Positions 27,222 through 39,465 of a stretch of 64,000 bases of DNA are shown piece after piece. This DNA comes from Pirellulales bacterium. Lineage in GTDB: Bacteria > Planctomycetota > Planctomycetia > Pirellulales > JAICIG01. The stretch lies in assembly GCA_035533075.1 (NCBI GenBank), contig DATLUO010000185.1:1-64000 (forward strand), written 5' to 3'. A program made the translations under genes and the position numbers. The notes below the pieces were generated by a model. The model saw nothing but the letters and a program-made list of their open reading frames with translations, ran no database searches and was not told the DNA's origin. The first letter of the stretch is position 1, and each line of letters opens with the position of its first letter.

Positions 27222-28744
27222 ATGACGTGGCTTGTTACGACGGGACTGACCAACGCCTTGCTGGCCTCGCGTCGGCACCGCGCGTGGCGGTGGTCGAAAG
27301 CGCCGTCTCGCCGATGCTGTGGGGCGCCGGCCGGAATGCTTGCCTGCTGTTCCCCGCGGAACTGACGCGCCGCATCGACGCGGCTGCGTGCGACGCGCTG
27401 CTGCTGCACGAGCTGGCCCACTACGCGCGCAGCGATTGGCTGGTCCGCCTGTTGGAACTGGCGGTGCAGGTGCTCTACTGGTGGCATCCGCTCGTGTGGT
27501 GGGCGCGGCGCGAGATCGAGGCCGCCGAAGAAGAGTGCTGCGACGCTTGGGTGATTCATCAGGTCCAATCGCGGCGACGATATGCCGAGGCCCTGCTGAC
27601 GACGCTCGATTTTCTCTGCGAGCCGCTGCAGCCCTTGCCTCCGGCGGCCTGCGGACTGGGTGCGGTGCCGCTCTTGCGGCGGCGCTTGACGCAGATTATA
27701 TGCGGCGAGGTGGCGATTCAACCCTCGCGATGGGCCCGCGCGCTCGTTCTGACTGGGGCGGCGGTCGTACTTCCGCTTGGCCCGGCATTCGTCGGGCCGC
27801 AGCACGAAGCCTTGGCAGGTACATCTGTAGGGAACGCCCTCCGTGGCGTTCCGCGCGGCGGGACCGGCGCAAATCCCAACGAGGCGGAACGCCACAGGGC
27901 CCAGAGGGCGCCCCGTTCCCTACAGAGCCCGGTCCGCGCAAAGGACATAGCTCCGACATCGTCCAGCGGACCACGGCCAGCCTCGTGGTTTGTCGCTCGC
28001 GACACGTCGCCGCGGGTCGGCGCGGTGGTCTACGCCACGGCGGTTTCGCCCGATGGCCGCTACAAGCTGCAGGCCCGCACCGGCCATCGTGCCGCATTGG
28101 TCGACGTGGAGTCGGAAAAGTCGGTCGACCTGAGCACGTATCGCATCGTCTCGGCGTCGTTCTCGCCCGACGGCCGGTTTCTGGCGACGGCGCAGGAAGA
28201 CGAAAGCGTGGTGCGTCTTTGGGACTGCAAAACGGCCGTCGTCCGGTCGCTGCTCAAGGGGAGCGAGTCGGCGCTGGTATCGGTCGCCTTTGCCCCTGAC
28301 GGCGCGCGGGTGGCGGCCGGCGCGGCCGATGGCAGCGTGCTGGTTTGGAACATGGCTGATGAGGAAGTCGTAGCTCGATTGCTCCTGCACGAGGCGCCGG
28401 TGAGTTGTTTGCGGTGGACGAAACAGAGCGATCGTTTGGCGATCGCCTTGGGCACATGGTTGGACCGCGAGCTCTCGTCGCTCATCGTCTGGCGGCCGGC
28501 CGACGGCCGCGTCAGTGAAAACGTGTCGCTCGACAATCCGGCGGGCGCCATCGACTGGCTCACCGACCACAAGCTGATCGTGGCCGATTGGGGCGGCGAG
28601 GCCCGCGTGTGCGATCTGCGTTCGGGCCTATCGGTCGAAAGGCTCTGGCTGGGCAAAGATTTGGTTTCGGCTGCCGCCTTCTCGGCCGACTGTCCTTTGC
28701 TGCCGCGTTGGCAGGCCGCAAGATTCGGTGAAGGAGGCGATTGA
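27222..28744 (+). pseudogene. broken M56 (BlaR1-like) peptidase with WD40 tail
   Basis: ATG 27222 encodes MTWLVTTGLTNALLAS, the usual first helix of planctomycete M56 proteins. The rest of the protein (APRVAVVESAVSPMLWGAGR, HELAHYARSDW with zinc motif HExxH, EEECCDAWVI) is in another frame, and the intervening helices are missing. I infer an internal deletion with frameshift near 27268. The intact downstream frame runs from 27212 and has 510 codons. Residues about 270-500 of that frame are WD40-like (FSPDGRFLATAQEDESVVRLWD). A family C repeat lies in the linker. The C-terminus also ends abruptly. Normally this protease would sense a signal and release BlaI repression. Confidence 0.75.
27825..27925. 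repeat. family C palindromic element inside M56-WD40 frame
   Basis: About 101 bases, from CTGTAGGGAACGCCC to CGTTCCCTACAG, with inner GTGGCGTTCCGC / GCGGAACGCCAC. It is read in frame as an extra segment (SVGNALRGVPRGG and following) between the transmembrane region and the WD40 part. Confidence 0.85.
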
Positions 28745-28788
28745 TGAACAGCGGGGAGAGGGAGAACGCCGATCGGCGGGCCATCGCG

Positions 28789-28866
28789 GTAGGGTGGAAA
28801 AAGCGAGCTTGCGAGCGCCGGCCCACCATTGGCGACGTCGATCTCGGTGGGCCGGCGCTCGCAAGC
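28789..28866. repeat. family B palindromic element
   Basis: Left arm GTAGGGTGGAAAAAGCGAGC to GGCCCACC, 18-base loop, then right arm GGTGGGCCGGCGCTCGCAAGC. It lies in the noncoding gap 28745-29016 between the broken M56 gene and the caspase-like gene. I see no gene in that gap. Confidence 0.85.
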
Positions 28867-29016
28867 CTTCGGCACGCCGTTGCCGCCTGATTCGTCGGAT
28901 AATGAAAAGCCGGCCAGCGAAAATTACCAATAACGCGGAGAAGCAACGCATGATCCCGACCATACCTATCGGTTGATCCGTGATACGTTCATCGATGAAA
29001 TACCCGAGCTGAAAAA

Positions 29017-29979
29017 ATGAGCGCTCGAAGACTATTCCATGCTCTGTTGTATGCTGTGGTTTTTTCGGTGCCGGCGGCTACCGCCGCGGCGGAGGAGGCA
29101 GGCGAGACGGAGCCGCTGACAGCCGGCCCTTTGCGCCATGCGCTTATCGTCTGCGGCTTGCCCGGCGACGCCGAGCATCGCGAACTGTTCGCGGAGACGA
29201 TCGAGAAGCTGTACGCCGGCCTGACGACGCGGCTGGGCTTCGCGCCGGACAACGTGCTGGTTCTGTTCAGCGACGAAACGACCGACCAGGACGGGCCGGC
29301 GCTGCGGGCCAGCCGCGGCCCGGCCACGCGCGAGAAGCTGACGGAGACGGCCGCTGAGATCCAAGCCGCGCTCAAACCCGACGACGCCTTGTGGGTCTTC
29401 GTGTTGGGACACTCGCACTTCGACGGCCGATACAGCTCGCTGAATCTGCCGGGTCCGGATGTGAACCAGGTCGAGTTCGGCAAGCTCTTCGCGCCGGTGG
29501 CCTGTCGCGAGCTGGTGTTCTTCATCACCACGCCCGCCAGCGGTTTTTTCGTCAAGCCGCTCTCGGCCGCCGGGCGGGTCGTGATTGCGGCCACCGAAGC
29601 CGATGCCGAAGTGAACGAGACCATCTTTCCGCAGAAGCTGGCGACCGCGCTCGCCGGGCCGCCGGCGATGCCGGAGTTCGACGTCGATGGCGACGGCCGG
29701 GCGACGCTCTTCGACGCCTATCTTTGGTCGGCGCGTGAGACGGCCCAGGACTATGCCGGCGGCGAGTTGCTGGCCACCGAGCACTCGCTGCTCGACGACA
29801 ACGGCGACGGCCGCGGCAGCGAAGTCCAGATGGATTATCTCAGCGAGGAGTTGGGCGGCCGGCTCCGCGCGGGCCGCAAGCCCGCCCCGCGCGCCGGCGA
29901 CGGCGCACGCGCACGGTCGATCGATTTGCCCGTGCCCGAGCCCTCCAATGAAACTCCGGCGGCGACCGAAGAAGAATGA
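29017..29979 (+). CDS. secreted caspase/legumain-like fold protein, probably non-catalytic
   Basis: 320 residues from ATG 29017, with a signal peptide (LLYAVVFSVPAATAAA). The pattern ALIVCGLPGD...NVLVLFSDETT...DALWVFVLGHSHFDG...ELVFFITTPASGFF resembles clan CD peptidases (C13/caspase type) with the His in GHSH. Where active members have a Cys after the fourth strand, this protein reads TTPASG, so the nucleophile appears lost. Two EF-hand-like calcium loops follow (DVDGDGRATLFDAY near 227 and DDNGDGRGSE). A binding or scaffold role is possible. It could also be an unrelated family with a similar strand pattern. Confidence 0.65.
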   Translation: MSARRLFHALLYAVVFSVPAATAAAEEAGETEPLTAGPLRHALIVCGLPGDAEHRELFAETIEKLYAGLTTRLGFAPDNVLVLFSDETTDQDGPALRASRGPATREKLTETAAEIQAALKPDDALWVFVLGHSHFDGRYSSLNLPGPDVNQVEFGKLFAPVACRELVFFITTPASGFFVKPLSAAGRVVIAATEADAEVNETIFPQKLATALAGPPAMPEFDVDGDGRATLFDAYLWSARETAQDYAGGELLATEHSLLDDNGDGRGSEVQMDYLSEELGGRLRAGRKPAPRAGDGARARSIDLPVPEPSNETPAATEEE

Positions 29980-30029
29980 CGGCGACTCACGTAGTCGCTG
30001 CACTTTCACGCCACAGCTCCTCAGGGCCG

Positions 30030-30060
30030 TTGTCGCAACGACCGTCGCGTGCGGTATAAT
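30030..30060 (+). promoter_or_regulatory. candidate sigma-70-type promoter for acyl-CoA dehydrogenase
   Basis: TTGTCG at 30030 and a perfect TATAAT at 30055-30060 are separated by 19 bases. The ATG at 30093 follows by 32 bases. Spacing is slightly long. Confidence 0.45.
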
Positions 30061-30092
30061 TGCCAAGCATCATTACCCGTTGGAAATACACG

Positions 30093-32045
30093 ATGAAGAC
30101 CAGCGAACCGCATCTTGAGCCGCAAACCCCAACCGACGCCAACGGCCAGGCCGTCGACGATCGCCAGCAGTCGTTCGCCGAAACGGCCCTGAAGCTCGGC
30201 GGCAAGAGCGACGAAGAGGCCCGCCGCACCGGGGCCATCGACAAGGCCGACGACCAGGTCGAAGCTCTCTTCGCGCCGCAGTACCAAACGGCCGCCAGCC
30301 CGGCCCATCGCGCCGTGTGGGACGGTCACGTGCCCGTCGAGTTGTTCTCGTTCGAGCCGCCGGCCACGCCGCCGCACGTCGCCAAGGTGATGGATGACTC
30401 GCTGGCCGTCGTCCGGCGGCACCGCGAGGCCGGCACGCTGCAAGACGAGAACCGCAAAATCGCCAAAACGGTGCTCGATGAGTTGGGCGTCGCCGGATAT
30501 TGGGGCCTGCTCGTCGACCGCGAATACGGCGGGTCGGGTTCGCCCTTCATGAGCTTTGCGCCCTTCCTGACGCGCATCGCCACGGTCGATCCGACCGTGG
30601 CGGGCATGGCCTCCGTACACGGCTGCATCGGCGGCGTCGATCCGGTGCGCACGTTTGGCACGTCCGAACAAAAGCAGCGGTTCCTGCCGCGCTTGGCCAG
30701 CGGCGAGAGCCTCTCGGCCTTCGCGCTCACCGAGCCGAACGCCGGCAGCGATCTGACGGCCCTCCGCACTCGTGCGGTGCTCGACGGCGATGACTACGTG
30801 GTCAACGGCGAAAAGCTGTTCATCACCAACGTGATTCCGGGCCGCACGGTCGGCCTGGTCTGCCTGATCGAGAACCGGCCCGCCGTGATCATCGTCGATT
30901 TGCCGCCGCAAGAGAACGAGCATTTTCAGCTCCGCAAGTACGGCCTCTACGCGCTGAAGCACACCAACAATCAAGGCATCCTTTTCCACAACTTCCGCGT
31001 TCCGGCAGCCAATCTGTTGAAGCCGACCCGCGGCGATGGGCTGACGATCGCCTATCACGGCCTGAACCTCGGCCGCATCGCCCTCTGCGCCACGGCCGCC
31101 GGCAGCATGCGGTTGATGCTGGCCAGCATGCTCCCTTGGGCGCATTTTCGCAAAACCTACGGCGCGGCGATCGACACGCGCGAGCTGGTCCGCCGCCGCA
31201 TCGGACGCCTGGCCGGATTGATCGTCGCCGCCGACGCGCTGGTCGAGTGGTGCTCGGGCCTCATCGACCAGGGCTATCGCGGAGAGATGGAGTGCATCGT
31301 CGCCAAGATTTTCGGCAGCGAGGCCCAGAAAGAGGCCGCCGTCGAGCTGTTGATGAAAACGCACGGCGGCCGCTCCTTCCTGCACGGGCATCTCTTCGGC
31401 GACAACGTACACGAGTTCCTCGCTCCCTGCATCTACGAGGGCGAGGGCGAGATGCTGGGCATGGCGTTTTTCAAGTCGCTGGTCAAGCAGCACGGCACGA
31501 AGTTTTTCGAGCCGATCGGCAAGGCGCTGGCCGCGGCCGGCATCAAAAAGCCCAACCTGCTCAACCCGGCTCACCTGGCCGTGCTGAAAGGGCCGTTATG
31601 GGAGTACTCGAAGTGGTACGTCGGCCAGCGATTCTCGGCGTCTCGGCCCACGCTGCCGCCGATGCCGCCGGCGCTGCGAGAACACGCCGAATTCGCCGCG
31701 GACTGGTTGCTGCGATCGCCGCTGGAGATCAGTGGTACGATGCGCAAGTATCAGCTTGCGTTGGCCGACCGGCAGTGCCGCATGGCCGAGGTTTCGCAAC
31801 GCGTGCAGGACGCCATCGTCATTCTTTGCACGAGCCTCTACGCCGCGAGGAAAAACGACGAAGTCGTGCGCGCGGCGGCCGACGTCATCTGCCGAGACCT
31901 GCGCCGCAAGCTCACCGGCAGCCGACCTTCGGACCGCGACCTGCGGGCCGTCACCCGGCTGGGCGAGCAAGTTGTCGAAGGCCGCTTCAAGTCGATCGAG
32001 GGCCTGCCGACGGGCGAGATTCTGATGCCATATCCAAACGATTGA
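30093..32045 (+). CDS. acyl-CoA dehydrogenase, long form
   Basis: 650 residues from ATG 30093 (an upstream TTG at 30060 overlaps the TATAAT and is unlikely). FAD-dependent alpha-beta dehydrogenation of acyl-CoA. Signatures: [36 protein letters not shown], and the C-terminal helix with [12 protein letters not shown] holding a plausible catalytic Glu. The length beyond the usual ~380 residues resembles VLCAD/ACAD9-type enzymes with an extra C-terminal helical domain. Electron acceptor presumably ETF, not seen here. It is 8 bases upstream of the PP2C-like gene. Confidence 0.93.
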   Translation: MKTSEPHLEPQTPTDANGQAVDDRQQSFAETALKLGGKSDEEARRTGAIDKADDQVEALFAPQYQTAASPAHRAVWDGHVPVELFSFEPPATPPHVAKVMDDSLAVVRRHREAGTLQDENRKIAKTVLDELGVAGYWGLLVDREYGGSGSPFMSFAPFLTRIATVDPTVAGMASVHGCIGGVDPVRTFGTSEQKQRFLPRLASGESLSAFALTEPNAGSDLTALRTRAVLDGDDYVVNGEKLFITNVIPGRTVGLVCLIENRPAVIIVDLPPQENEHFQLRKYGLYALKHTNNQGILFHNFRVPAANLLKPTRGDGLTIAYHGLNLGRIALCATAAGSMRLMLASMLPWAHFRKTYGAAIDTRELVRRRIGRLAGLIVAADALVEWCSGLIDQGYRGEMECIVAKIFGSEAQKEAAVELLMKTHGGRSFLHGHLFGDNVHEFLAPCIYEGEGEMLGMAFFKSLVKQHGTKFFEPIGKALAAAGIKKPNLLNPAHLAVLKGPLWEYSKWYVGQRFSASRPTLPPMPPALREHAEFAADWLLRSPLEISGTMRKYQLALADRQCRMAEVSQRVQDAIVILCTSLYAARKNDEVVRAAADVICRDLRRKLTGSRPSDRDLRAVTRLGEQVVEGRFKSIEGLPTGEILMPYPND

Positions 32046-32053
32046 ACTGATCC

Positions 32054-33174
32054 ATGCGTTTCGAATACCGCACGTTCTGGCTGGCGAAAGACGCCGACGA
32101 GCCGACCCAATATCAAGATGCCTTCGATCTCGACTCCGAGTTGGGACGGGCGGCGATCGCCGACGGCGTCAGCTCGACGATCTTCTCAGGTCCGTGGGCC
32201 CGGCTGCTGGCGTTGGCCGCCGTGGCCGAACCACCTCCGCTCGAAGACAGTGCCGCTTTTCAGACCTGGATGGCCGAGAATCGGACCGCCTGGATCAACA
32301 ACATCGATATCAGCAAGCTCACCTGGTATCAGCGGCCGAAAATGGCCGACGGGGCCATGACCACGCTGTTGTGGCTGGAGCTGCTGCCCGACGAGACGAA
32401 CGACGAGGAACTGGCCACCCGCTATCAGCTCCAGGCGTATGCCATTGGCGACAGTTGCCTGTTTCACGTGCGCGATGAGGCGACGCTGTATTGGTTTCCG
32501 CTGGAAAGCTCGACCGAGTTCGGTCTCAATCCGGCCGTGGTGGCCAGCGTCGATCGGCAGCTCGACCACCTGCTGGAGTTCAAAGCGCGGTCGCAGGAGT
32601 GCTTGCCCGGTGATTTATTGGTGTTGACCACCGATGCGGTCGCACTGTGGGCGATCGAGCGGCACGAATCGGGCGAGGCGGTCGATTGGCCGCGGTACTG
32701 GGATCTGAGCGACGAAGAATGGCGCGCCGAGATTTTCGCCCTGCGCGACGCCAAGCAGATGCGCTTCGATGACAGCACGCTCGTGCTGCTGCGGGTGATC
32801 GAAGAGCGGCCGGCGCCGGTTGCCGGGCCAGTGGAGTTGGAACCGTTGGACGCGGAGAGCGTGTTGTCGGAGGAAACGGTTGTCGGCGAGGCGACGCCAG
32901 GCGAAGCAATGGCGCCTGATGAAACAACCGGGCCGGCGCTTGCATCGCTGACCGACGCCGTCGAGAATCATGAGACATTGCGGTTCGACGCGGCCGTGGC
33001 AGTAGGAATTGAGTCGCTCACGGAGGGCCCATTGGCAGAGGAAGGGAGTGAGCCGGAAAAACCGGCGGAGATGATTACCGACGAGGCCGCGGGCGACAGA
33101 GAGAGCAACGGTGACAATCCAATGGCATCTAAATTGCGGCCAAGCGACGAAACATCATCCCGGAATGAGCATCC

Positions 33175-33178
<4 letters not shown>
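32054..33178 (+). CDS. PP2C-like protein phosphatase
   Basis: 374 residues. Recognisable PP2C elements: QYQDAFDLD and AAIADGVSST (metal-binding Asp-Gly), MADGAMTTLLWLELL, YAIGDSCLFHVR, GDLLVLTTDAVALWA and DDSTLVLLRV, covering residues about 1-260. The remaining ~110 residues are acidic and low-complexity, probably a flexible tail. It is a likely counterpart of Ser/Thr kinases. Its stop overlaps the glgX start (ATGA), so translation is coupled; control of glycogen metabolism by phosphorylation is an inference from this. Confidence 0.85.
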
Positions 33179-35330
<2,152 letters not shown>

Positions 35331-35334
<4 letters not shown>

Positions 35335-35474
35335 GGTGGGACCAGCGAGCTTGCGAGCGCCGGCCCACCATCGCCGCAATTTTGGATTTTGGATTTTGGA
35401 TTTTGGATTCCGCCAATCCAAAATCCAAAATCGTGGTGGGCCGGCGCTCGCAAGCTTCGCTGGTCCCACCCTAC
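35331..35474. repeat. family B palindrome with heptamer hairpin in its loop
   Basis: The 40-base left arm (starting GTAGGGTGGGACCAGC) and the 41-base right arm (ending GCTGGTCCCACCCTAC) match except for one extra T. The loop 35379-35432 is itself a hairpin with four TTTTGGA heptamers against AATCCAAAATCCAAAATC. The rest of the gap to 35646 holds nothing I recognise. Confidence 0.92.
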
Positions 35475-35646
35475 TGTCGTAAATCTCTGCCCTGATTGCC
35501 TAAAGTCCGTCCCTGGCCAGGAGGCCGACGAAATTTGCGCATCTGGGCTGTGGCCGCCACTCAAACACTGCTACAATCGGTGGACCTAAAAATGAAACAC
35601 CAGGGTGGCGAAACGTCCAACGCTGGGCTGAGAGAGCAACGTCTCG

Positions 35647-36669
35647 ATGGCAACGGGTTCCAAACAATCCTCCAGGGCAAGGCCGAAGGCCATCGTATCA
35701 CTCCCCGCAGCACCTCGCACGCGCAGCAAGCTCGTCCGTCGCGAGCCCGAGCCGCCGCGCCCCGCCGCGCGGAAGTTGCCGCTTCCCAGTTCGGTCAACC
35801 GCGGCCGCATTCTTTGGCCCTACGTCATCAGCATCGGCCTCTATCATTTGTTTGCGCTGTCGGCGCTGGTTCCCTGGTTGTTCAGTTGGACCGGCGTCGT
35901 TCTGGCCGTGGCCGGGCTGTACGTCTTCGGAACGCTGGGCATCAATCTCTGCTACCACCGCCTGTTGACGCACCGCGGCTTCAATTGTCCCCCTTGGCTG
36001 GAGCATGCCTTGGCGCTGCTCGGCGTCTGCTGTTTGCAAGACACGCCGGCCCGTTGGGTCGCCGTACATCGCCTGCACCACCAGCATTCTGATGAGGAAC
36101 CCGATCCGCATAGTCCCCTGGTCGCCTTCCTGTGGGGCCATATCGGTTGGCTGATGGTGGAAAACCGCCAGGTGAACAGCGTGCTGACCTACGACCGTTA
36201 CGCGCGCGACGTGCTCAAGGACCCGTTCTACTTCGCCTTCGAGCGCAACCTGCTGTGGGTCTGGGTGAACCTCGTGCAGTGGCTGGCGTTCTTCCTGCCC
36301 GGCTTGGCCATCGGCTGGTCGCAGGGAACCTCGGCGGACGGCGTGCGGTTCGGGCTGAGCTTGCTGGTGTGGGGCGTGTTCGTCCGCACCGTGGCGGTGT
36401 GGCACATCACCTGGAGCGTGAACTCGGCCACGCACATGTGGGGCTATCGCAACTACGAGACCGACGAGAACAGCCGCAACAATTGGCTGGTGGCGCTCAT
36501 CAGCAACGGCGAAGGCTGGCACAACAACCATCACGCCGACCAGCGCAGCGCGGCGCACGGGCACCGCTGGTGGGAGTTCGACGTCACCTACCTCACCATC
36601 TGCCTGCTGGAAAAGGTCGGCCTGGCCAGCGACGTCGTGCGGCCAAATCAGAAGCTGACCGAGGCTTGA
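35647..36669 (+). CDS. membrane fatty-acid desaturase (acyl-CoA delta-9 type)
   Basis: 340 residues from ATG 35647. All three histidine boxes of the di-iron desaturases are present: HRLLTH near residue 104, HRLHHQHSD near 141 and HNNHH near 298. Four hydrophobic helices fit the fold (YVISIGLYHLFALSALVPWLF, VVLAVAGLYVFGTLGI and others). It introduces a double bond in an acyl chain, probably for membrane fluidity. The first ~50 residues are basic and Pro-rich and may be partly untranslated. No ferredoxin partner is adjacent. Confidence 0.94.
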   Translation: MATGSKQSSRARPKAIVSLPAAPRTRSKLVRREPEPPRPAARKLPLPSSVNRGRILWPYVISIGLYHLFALSALVPWLFSWTGVVLAVAGLYVFGTLGINLCYHRLLTHRGFNCPPWLEHALALLGVCCLQDTPARWVAVHRLHHQHSDEEPDPHSPLVAFLWGHIGWLMVENRQVNSVLTYDRYARDVLKDPFYFAFERNLLWVWVNLVQWLAFFLPGLAIGWSQGTSADGVRFGLSLLVWGVFVRTVAVWHITWSVNSATHMWGYRNYETDENSRNNWLVALISNGEGWHNNHHADQRSAAHGHRWWEFDVTYLTICLLEKVGLASDVVRPNQKLTEA

Positions 36670-36703
36670 GGCCCTTTCATTCGTCGATTGATGAATGGCA
36701 GGC

Positions 36704-36759
36704 GGTGGCTGGGGCAGAGCTTGGCCGCTACCTTCAGAACACGCTCTGCCCTAGCCACC
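36704..36759. repeat. family A short (internally deleted) copy
   Basis: 56 bases: GGTGGCTGGGGCAGAGCTTG, a short centre, then GCTCTGCCCTAGCCACC with one mismatch. The inner hairpin of full copies is absent. It lies 34 bases after the desaturase stop; the rest of 36670-36921 is the leader of the next gene. Confidence 0.85.
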
Positions 36760-36910
36760 GCAGGAATCTTGGCGATCCATCGATCATCAGGACCACGACC
36801 TCGCCCACGTTGACTTTTTGCGCCACACTACGGTAAAATCCGATTCATAAAGAATCGTTGATGGATGGCGAGGCTTGCTCATCCGGGGTCTGCGTTTGCG
36901 AACCAATAAA

Positions 36911-36915
36911 GGAGG
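36911..36915 (+). promoter_or_regulatory. strong Shine-Dalgarno GGAGG
   Basis: AAAGGAGG lies 6 bases before the ATG at 36922. It is one of the best ribosome sites in the window and fixes the start of the DUF1501 gene. Confidence 0.75.
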
Positions 36916-36921
36916 CCAAGC

Positions 36922-38301
36922 ATGTGGCGAATCGAAGCGGGAACGACGCAAAAATACTGCGATGGAATGAGCCGGCGGAGCTTTGTGCAGCTTGGCGTGG
37001 CCGGAATGGCATCCGTCGGTTTTGCCGACGTGATGCGGGCCCAACAGGCGTCCGCCGCTGCCGGCGGCACTGCCAAGGATACCTCGGTCATCCTTCTTTG
37101 GCTCGACGGCGGACCAAGCCACATGGACCTCTATGACATGAAACCGGAGGCCCCAGCCGAATATCGCGGCCTCTGGCGGCCGATTCCCACGAACGTGCCG
37201 GGCATGGAGGTCACCGAGCTCTTCCCCTTGCAGGCCAAGGGGGCCGACAAGTTCTCGATCGTCCGTTCGCTGCACCACGACACGGGCGACCACTTTGCCG
37301 GCGGGCACTGGATGCTCACCAGCCGCGGCGGGGCCAGCGGCGCCGACACGGCCGGCCGTTATCCGTCGATCGCTTCCATCGCCACCAAGTTGACCGGTGC
37401 CCGCCGTGCGGCGATGCCGCCCTACGTGGCCGTGCCTTACGCCGCCAGCATCGGCCTGCGGCCCGGCTATTTTGGCGCCAACTACCTGGGCATCGAGCAC
37501 AATCCGTTCGAGACCGAGGGAGATCCGAATGCCGAAGGCTTTCAGGTACACAACATTCGCCCACCGGCCGCCATGACGATTGATCGCCTGGGCGATCGCC
37601 GCACCCTGCTGGGTGATCTCGACCGTTTCCGCCGCGAAGTCGATCGGACCGGCGCGGTCGATGCGATGGACCGCTTCCAGCGAGACGCCTACGACTTGGT
37701 GGCCGGTTCAGCGGCCGCGAAGGCCTTCGATCTAAATTCCGAAGATCCGAAGCTTCGGGAGTTTTACGGGCGGCACAACTGGGGTCAAAGCGTACTGTTG
37801 GCCCGACGGCTGGTTGAGGCCGGCACGACGTTCGTCACCGTCCACTTCGGCGGCTGGGACCATCATTGGAACCTGCAGCAGGGCATGGAGAGTTACCTGC
37901 CGATCGTCGATCGGGCGGTGGCGGCCTTGTTCGAAGATTTAACGCAGCGGGGCCTGTACGAAAAGGTGTTGGTGGTGTTATGCGGCGAGTTCAGCCGCAC
38001 GCCGCGGATGAACAATGGCGGCAACGGCGGGCCGCCCTTGAGCATGGGCACGCCCGGCCGCGATCATTGGGGCAACTCGATGTTCTGTGTGTTGGGCGGC
38101 GGCGGTGTGAAAGGCGGGCGGAGCGTCGGCTCGACAAACCGTTTGGGCGAAGTGCCGCTTGACCGGCCGCTGGAGCCGTGCGACTTGCACGCCACGATCT
38201 ATCACGTGCTGGGCGTCGATCCGAAGGTCAGCTTCTTGAACCACGCCGGCCGCCCCGTGCCTGCCATCGACCGCGGCGAAGTGATTCACGAATTGTTCTG
38301 A
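36922..38301 (+). CDS. DUF1501 domain protein
   Basis: 459 residues from ATG 36922. The N-terminus has SRRSFVQLGVAGMASVGFAD, a twin-arginine-like signal. Then VILLWLDGGPSHMDLYDMKP, VRSLHHDTGDHFAGGHWML, VHFGGWDHHWN and LCGEFSRTPRMN, the DUF1501 hallmarks with conserved metal-ligand-like Asp/His. Predicted periplasmic alkaline-phosphatase-superfamily enzyme; substrate unknown. It stands without a neighbouring PSCyt1/PSD1 gene. The next gene, thiO, follows 43 bases later. Confidence 0.94.
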   Translation: MWRIEAGTTQKYCDGMSRRSFVQLGVAGMASVGFADVMRAQQASAAAGGTAKDTSVILLWLDGGPSHMDLYDMKPEAPAEYRGLWRPIPTNVPGMEVTELFPLQAKGADKFSIVRSLHHDTGDHFAGGHWMLTSRGGASGADTAGRYPSIASIATKLTGARRAAMPPYVAVPYAASIGLRPGYFGANYLGIEHNPFETEGDPNAEGFQVHNIRPPAAMTIDRLGDRRTLLGDLDRFRREVDRTGAVDAMDRFQRDAYDLVAGSAAAKAFDLNSEDPKLREFYGRHNWGQSVLLARRLVEAGTTFVTVHFGGWDHHWNLQQGMESYLPIVDRAVAALFEDLTQRGLYEKVLVVLCGEFSRTPRMNNGGNGGPPLSMGTPGRDHWGNSMFCVLGGGGVKGGRSVGSTNRLGEVPLDRPLEPCDLHATIYHVLGVDPKVSFLNHAGRPVPAIDRGEVIHELF

Positions 38302-38344
38302 TGATCGTCGGTCCGGACGCAGTTGATGGGGAAGAACAGCAAGC

Positions 38345-39460
38345 ATGTCGGATATTTTGATCGTCGGCGGCGGCGTGATCGGCTTGTCGCTGGCGTATGA
38401 GTTGGCGGGCAACGGCGCTCAGGTACGCGTGGTCGATCGCGGCCCGCTTGGGCGCGAAGCTTCATGGGCCGGGGCCGGCATCCTGCCCCCAGCCGCCTCG
38501 CGGCGCCAAGGCGGTCCCTACGCCGAGTTGCAGCGGATCAGCGGCGAGCTGTATCCCCGCTGGTCGGCACAATTGCACGAAGAGACCGGCGTCGACAACG
38601 GATACCGCCAGTGCGGCGGAATCTACCTGGCCACCGACGATGCACAAGAGCAGCAGCTTCATTCCTGCGCGGGCCAATGGCGACAACAAGGCATTCACGC
38701 CGAACCGCTCGACGCCCGCGGCCTGGCCGAGCGTGAGCCGGCGCTCGCCGGCGGCCAGGCCCGCCGGCGGCTGCGTGCCGCGTGGTGGCTGCGAGACGAG
38801 GCCCAGGTGCGTAATCCGCGACACCTGAAAGCGTTGGCCTTGGCCTGTGCGCGACGCGGAGTGGAGCTCTGCGCCGGCGTGGCGGTCGAAGGGTTTCGAG
38901 TGGCCGGCCAGCGGGTCACGCACGCCGTCAGCTCGCAAGGCGACCTGCCGGCCAGCCAGATTTGCATCACCAGCGGGCCTTGGTCAAAGGGCCTTCTCAG
39001 CCGGCTCTCGGTAGAAGTGCCGATGCGTCCGGTGCGCGGACAGATGGTGCTCTTGTCGTCGGCCCGGCCGATGTTGCGGTCGATCATCAACGTCGGCCCG
39101 CGCTATCTCGTGCCCCGCCCCGACGGCCGCATTCTCGTCGGCTCGACGGAAGAAGACGCCGGCTTCGACAAGCGCACGACCGCCCAGGCCATCGCCGGGC
39201 TGATCGCCTTTGCCATCGACCTTGCGCCGCCTCTGGGCGAGCTGACCATCGAACAATGCTGGGCCGGTCTGCGGCCCGGCAGCCACGACCACGTTCCTTA
39301 CCTGGGCCGCGTGCCCGGCTGCGACAACGCCTTTGTCGCCACCGGGCACTACCGGCATGGCCTGCAACTCTCGCCGGCCACGGCCGTCGTGCTCGGCCGA
39401 TTGATGCTCGGCGGCGATCCGGGCATCGATCTGGCGGCGTTTCGCGTCGATCGCGCGTGA
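38345..39460 (+). CDS. thiO: FAD-dependent glycine oxidase ThiO
   Basis: 371 residues. It begins ILIVGGGVIGLSLAYELAGNG (FAD-binding) followed by REASWAGAGILPPA, typical of ThiO. YLVPRPDGRILVGSTEEDAGF and CWAGLRPGSHDHVPYLG in the C-terminal half also fit. ThiO oxidises glycine to iminoglycine for the thiazole part of thiamine. No thiS or thiG follows here; instead a chimeric gene remnant starts 6 bases after the stop. A related D-amino-acid oxidase role cannot be excluded. Confidence 0.9.
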   Translation: MSDILIVGGGVIGLSLAYELAGNGAQVRVVDRGPLGREASWAGAGILPPAASRRQGGPYAELQRISGELYPRWSAQLHEETGVDNGYRQCGGIYLATDDAQEQQLHSCAGQWRQQGIHAEPLDARGLAEREPALAGGQARRRLRAAWWLRDEAQVRNPRHLKALALACARRGVELCAGVAVEGFRVAGQRVTHAVSSQGDLPASQICITSGPWSKGLLSRLSVEVPMRPVRGQMVLLSSARPMLRSIINVGPRYLVPRPDGRILVGSTEEDAGFDKRTTAQAIAGLIAFAIDLAPPLGELTIEQCWAGLRPGSHDHVPYLGRVPGCDNAFVATGHYRHGLQLSPATAVVLGRLMLGGDPGIDLAAFRVDRA

Positions 39461-39465
39461 GTAGT

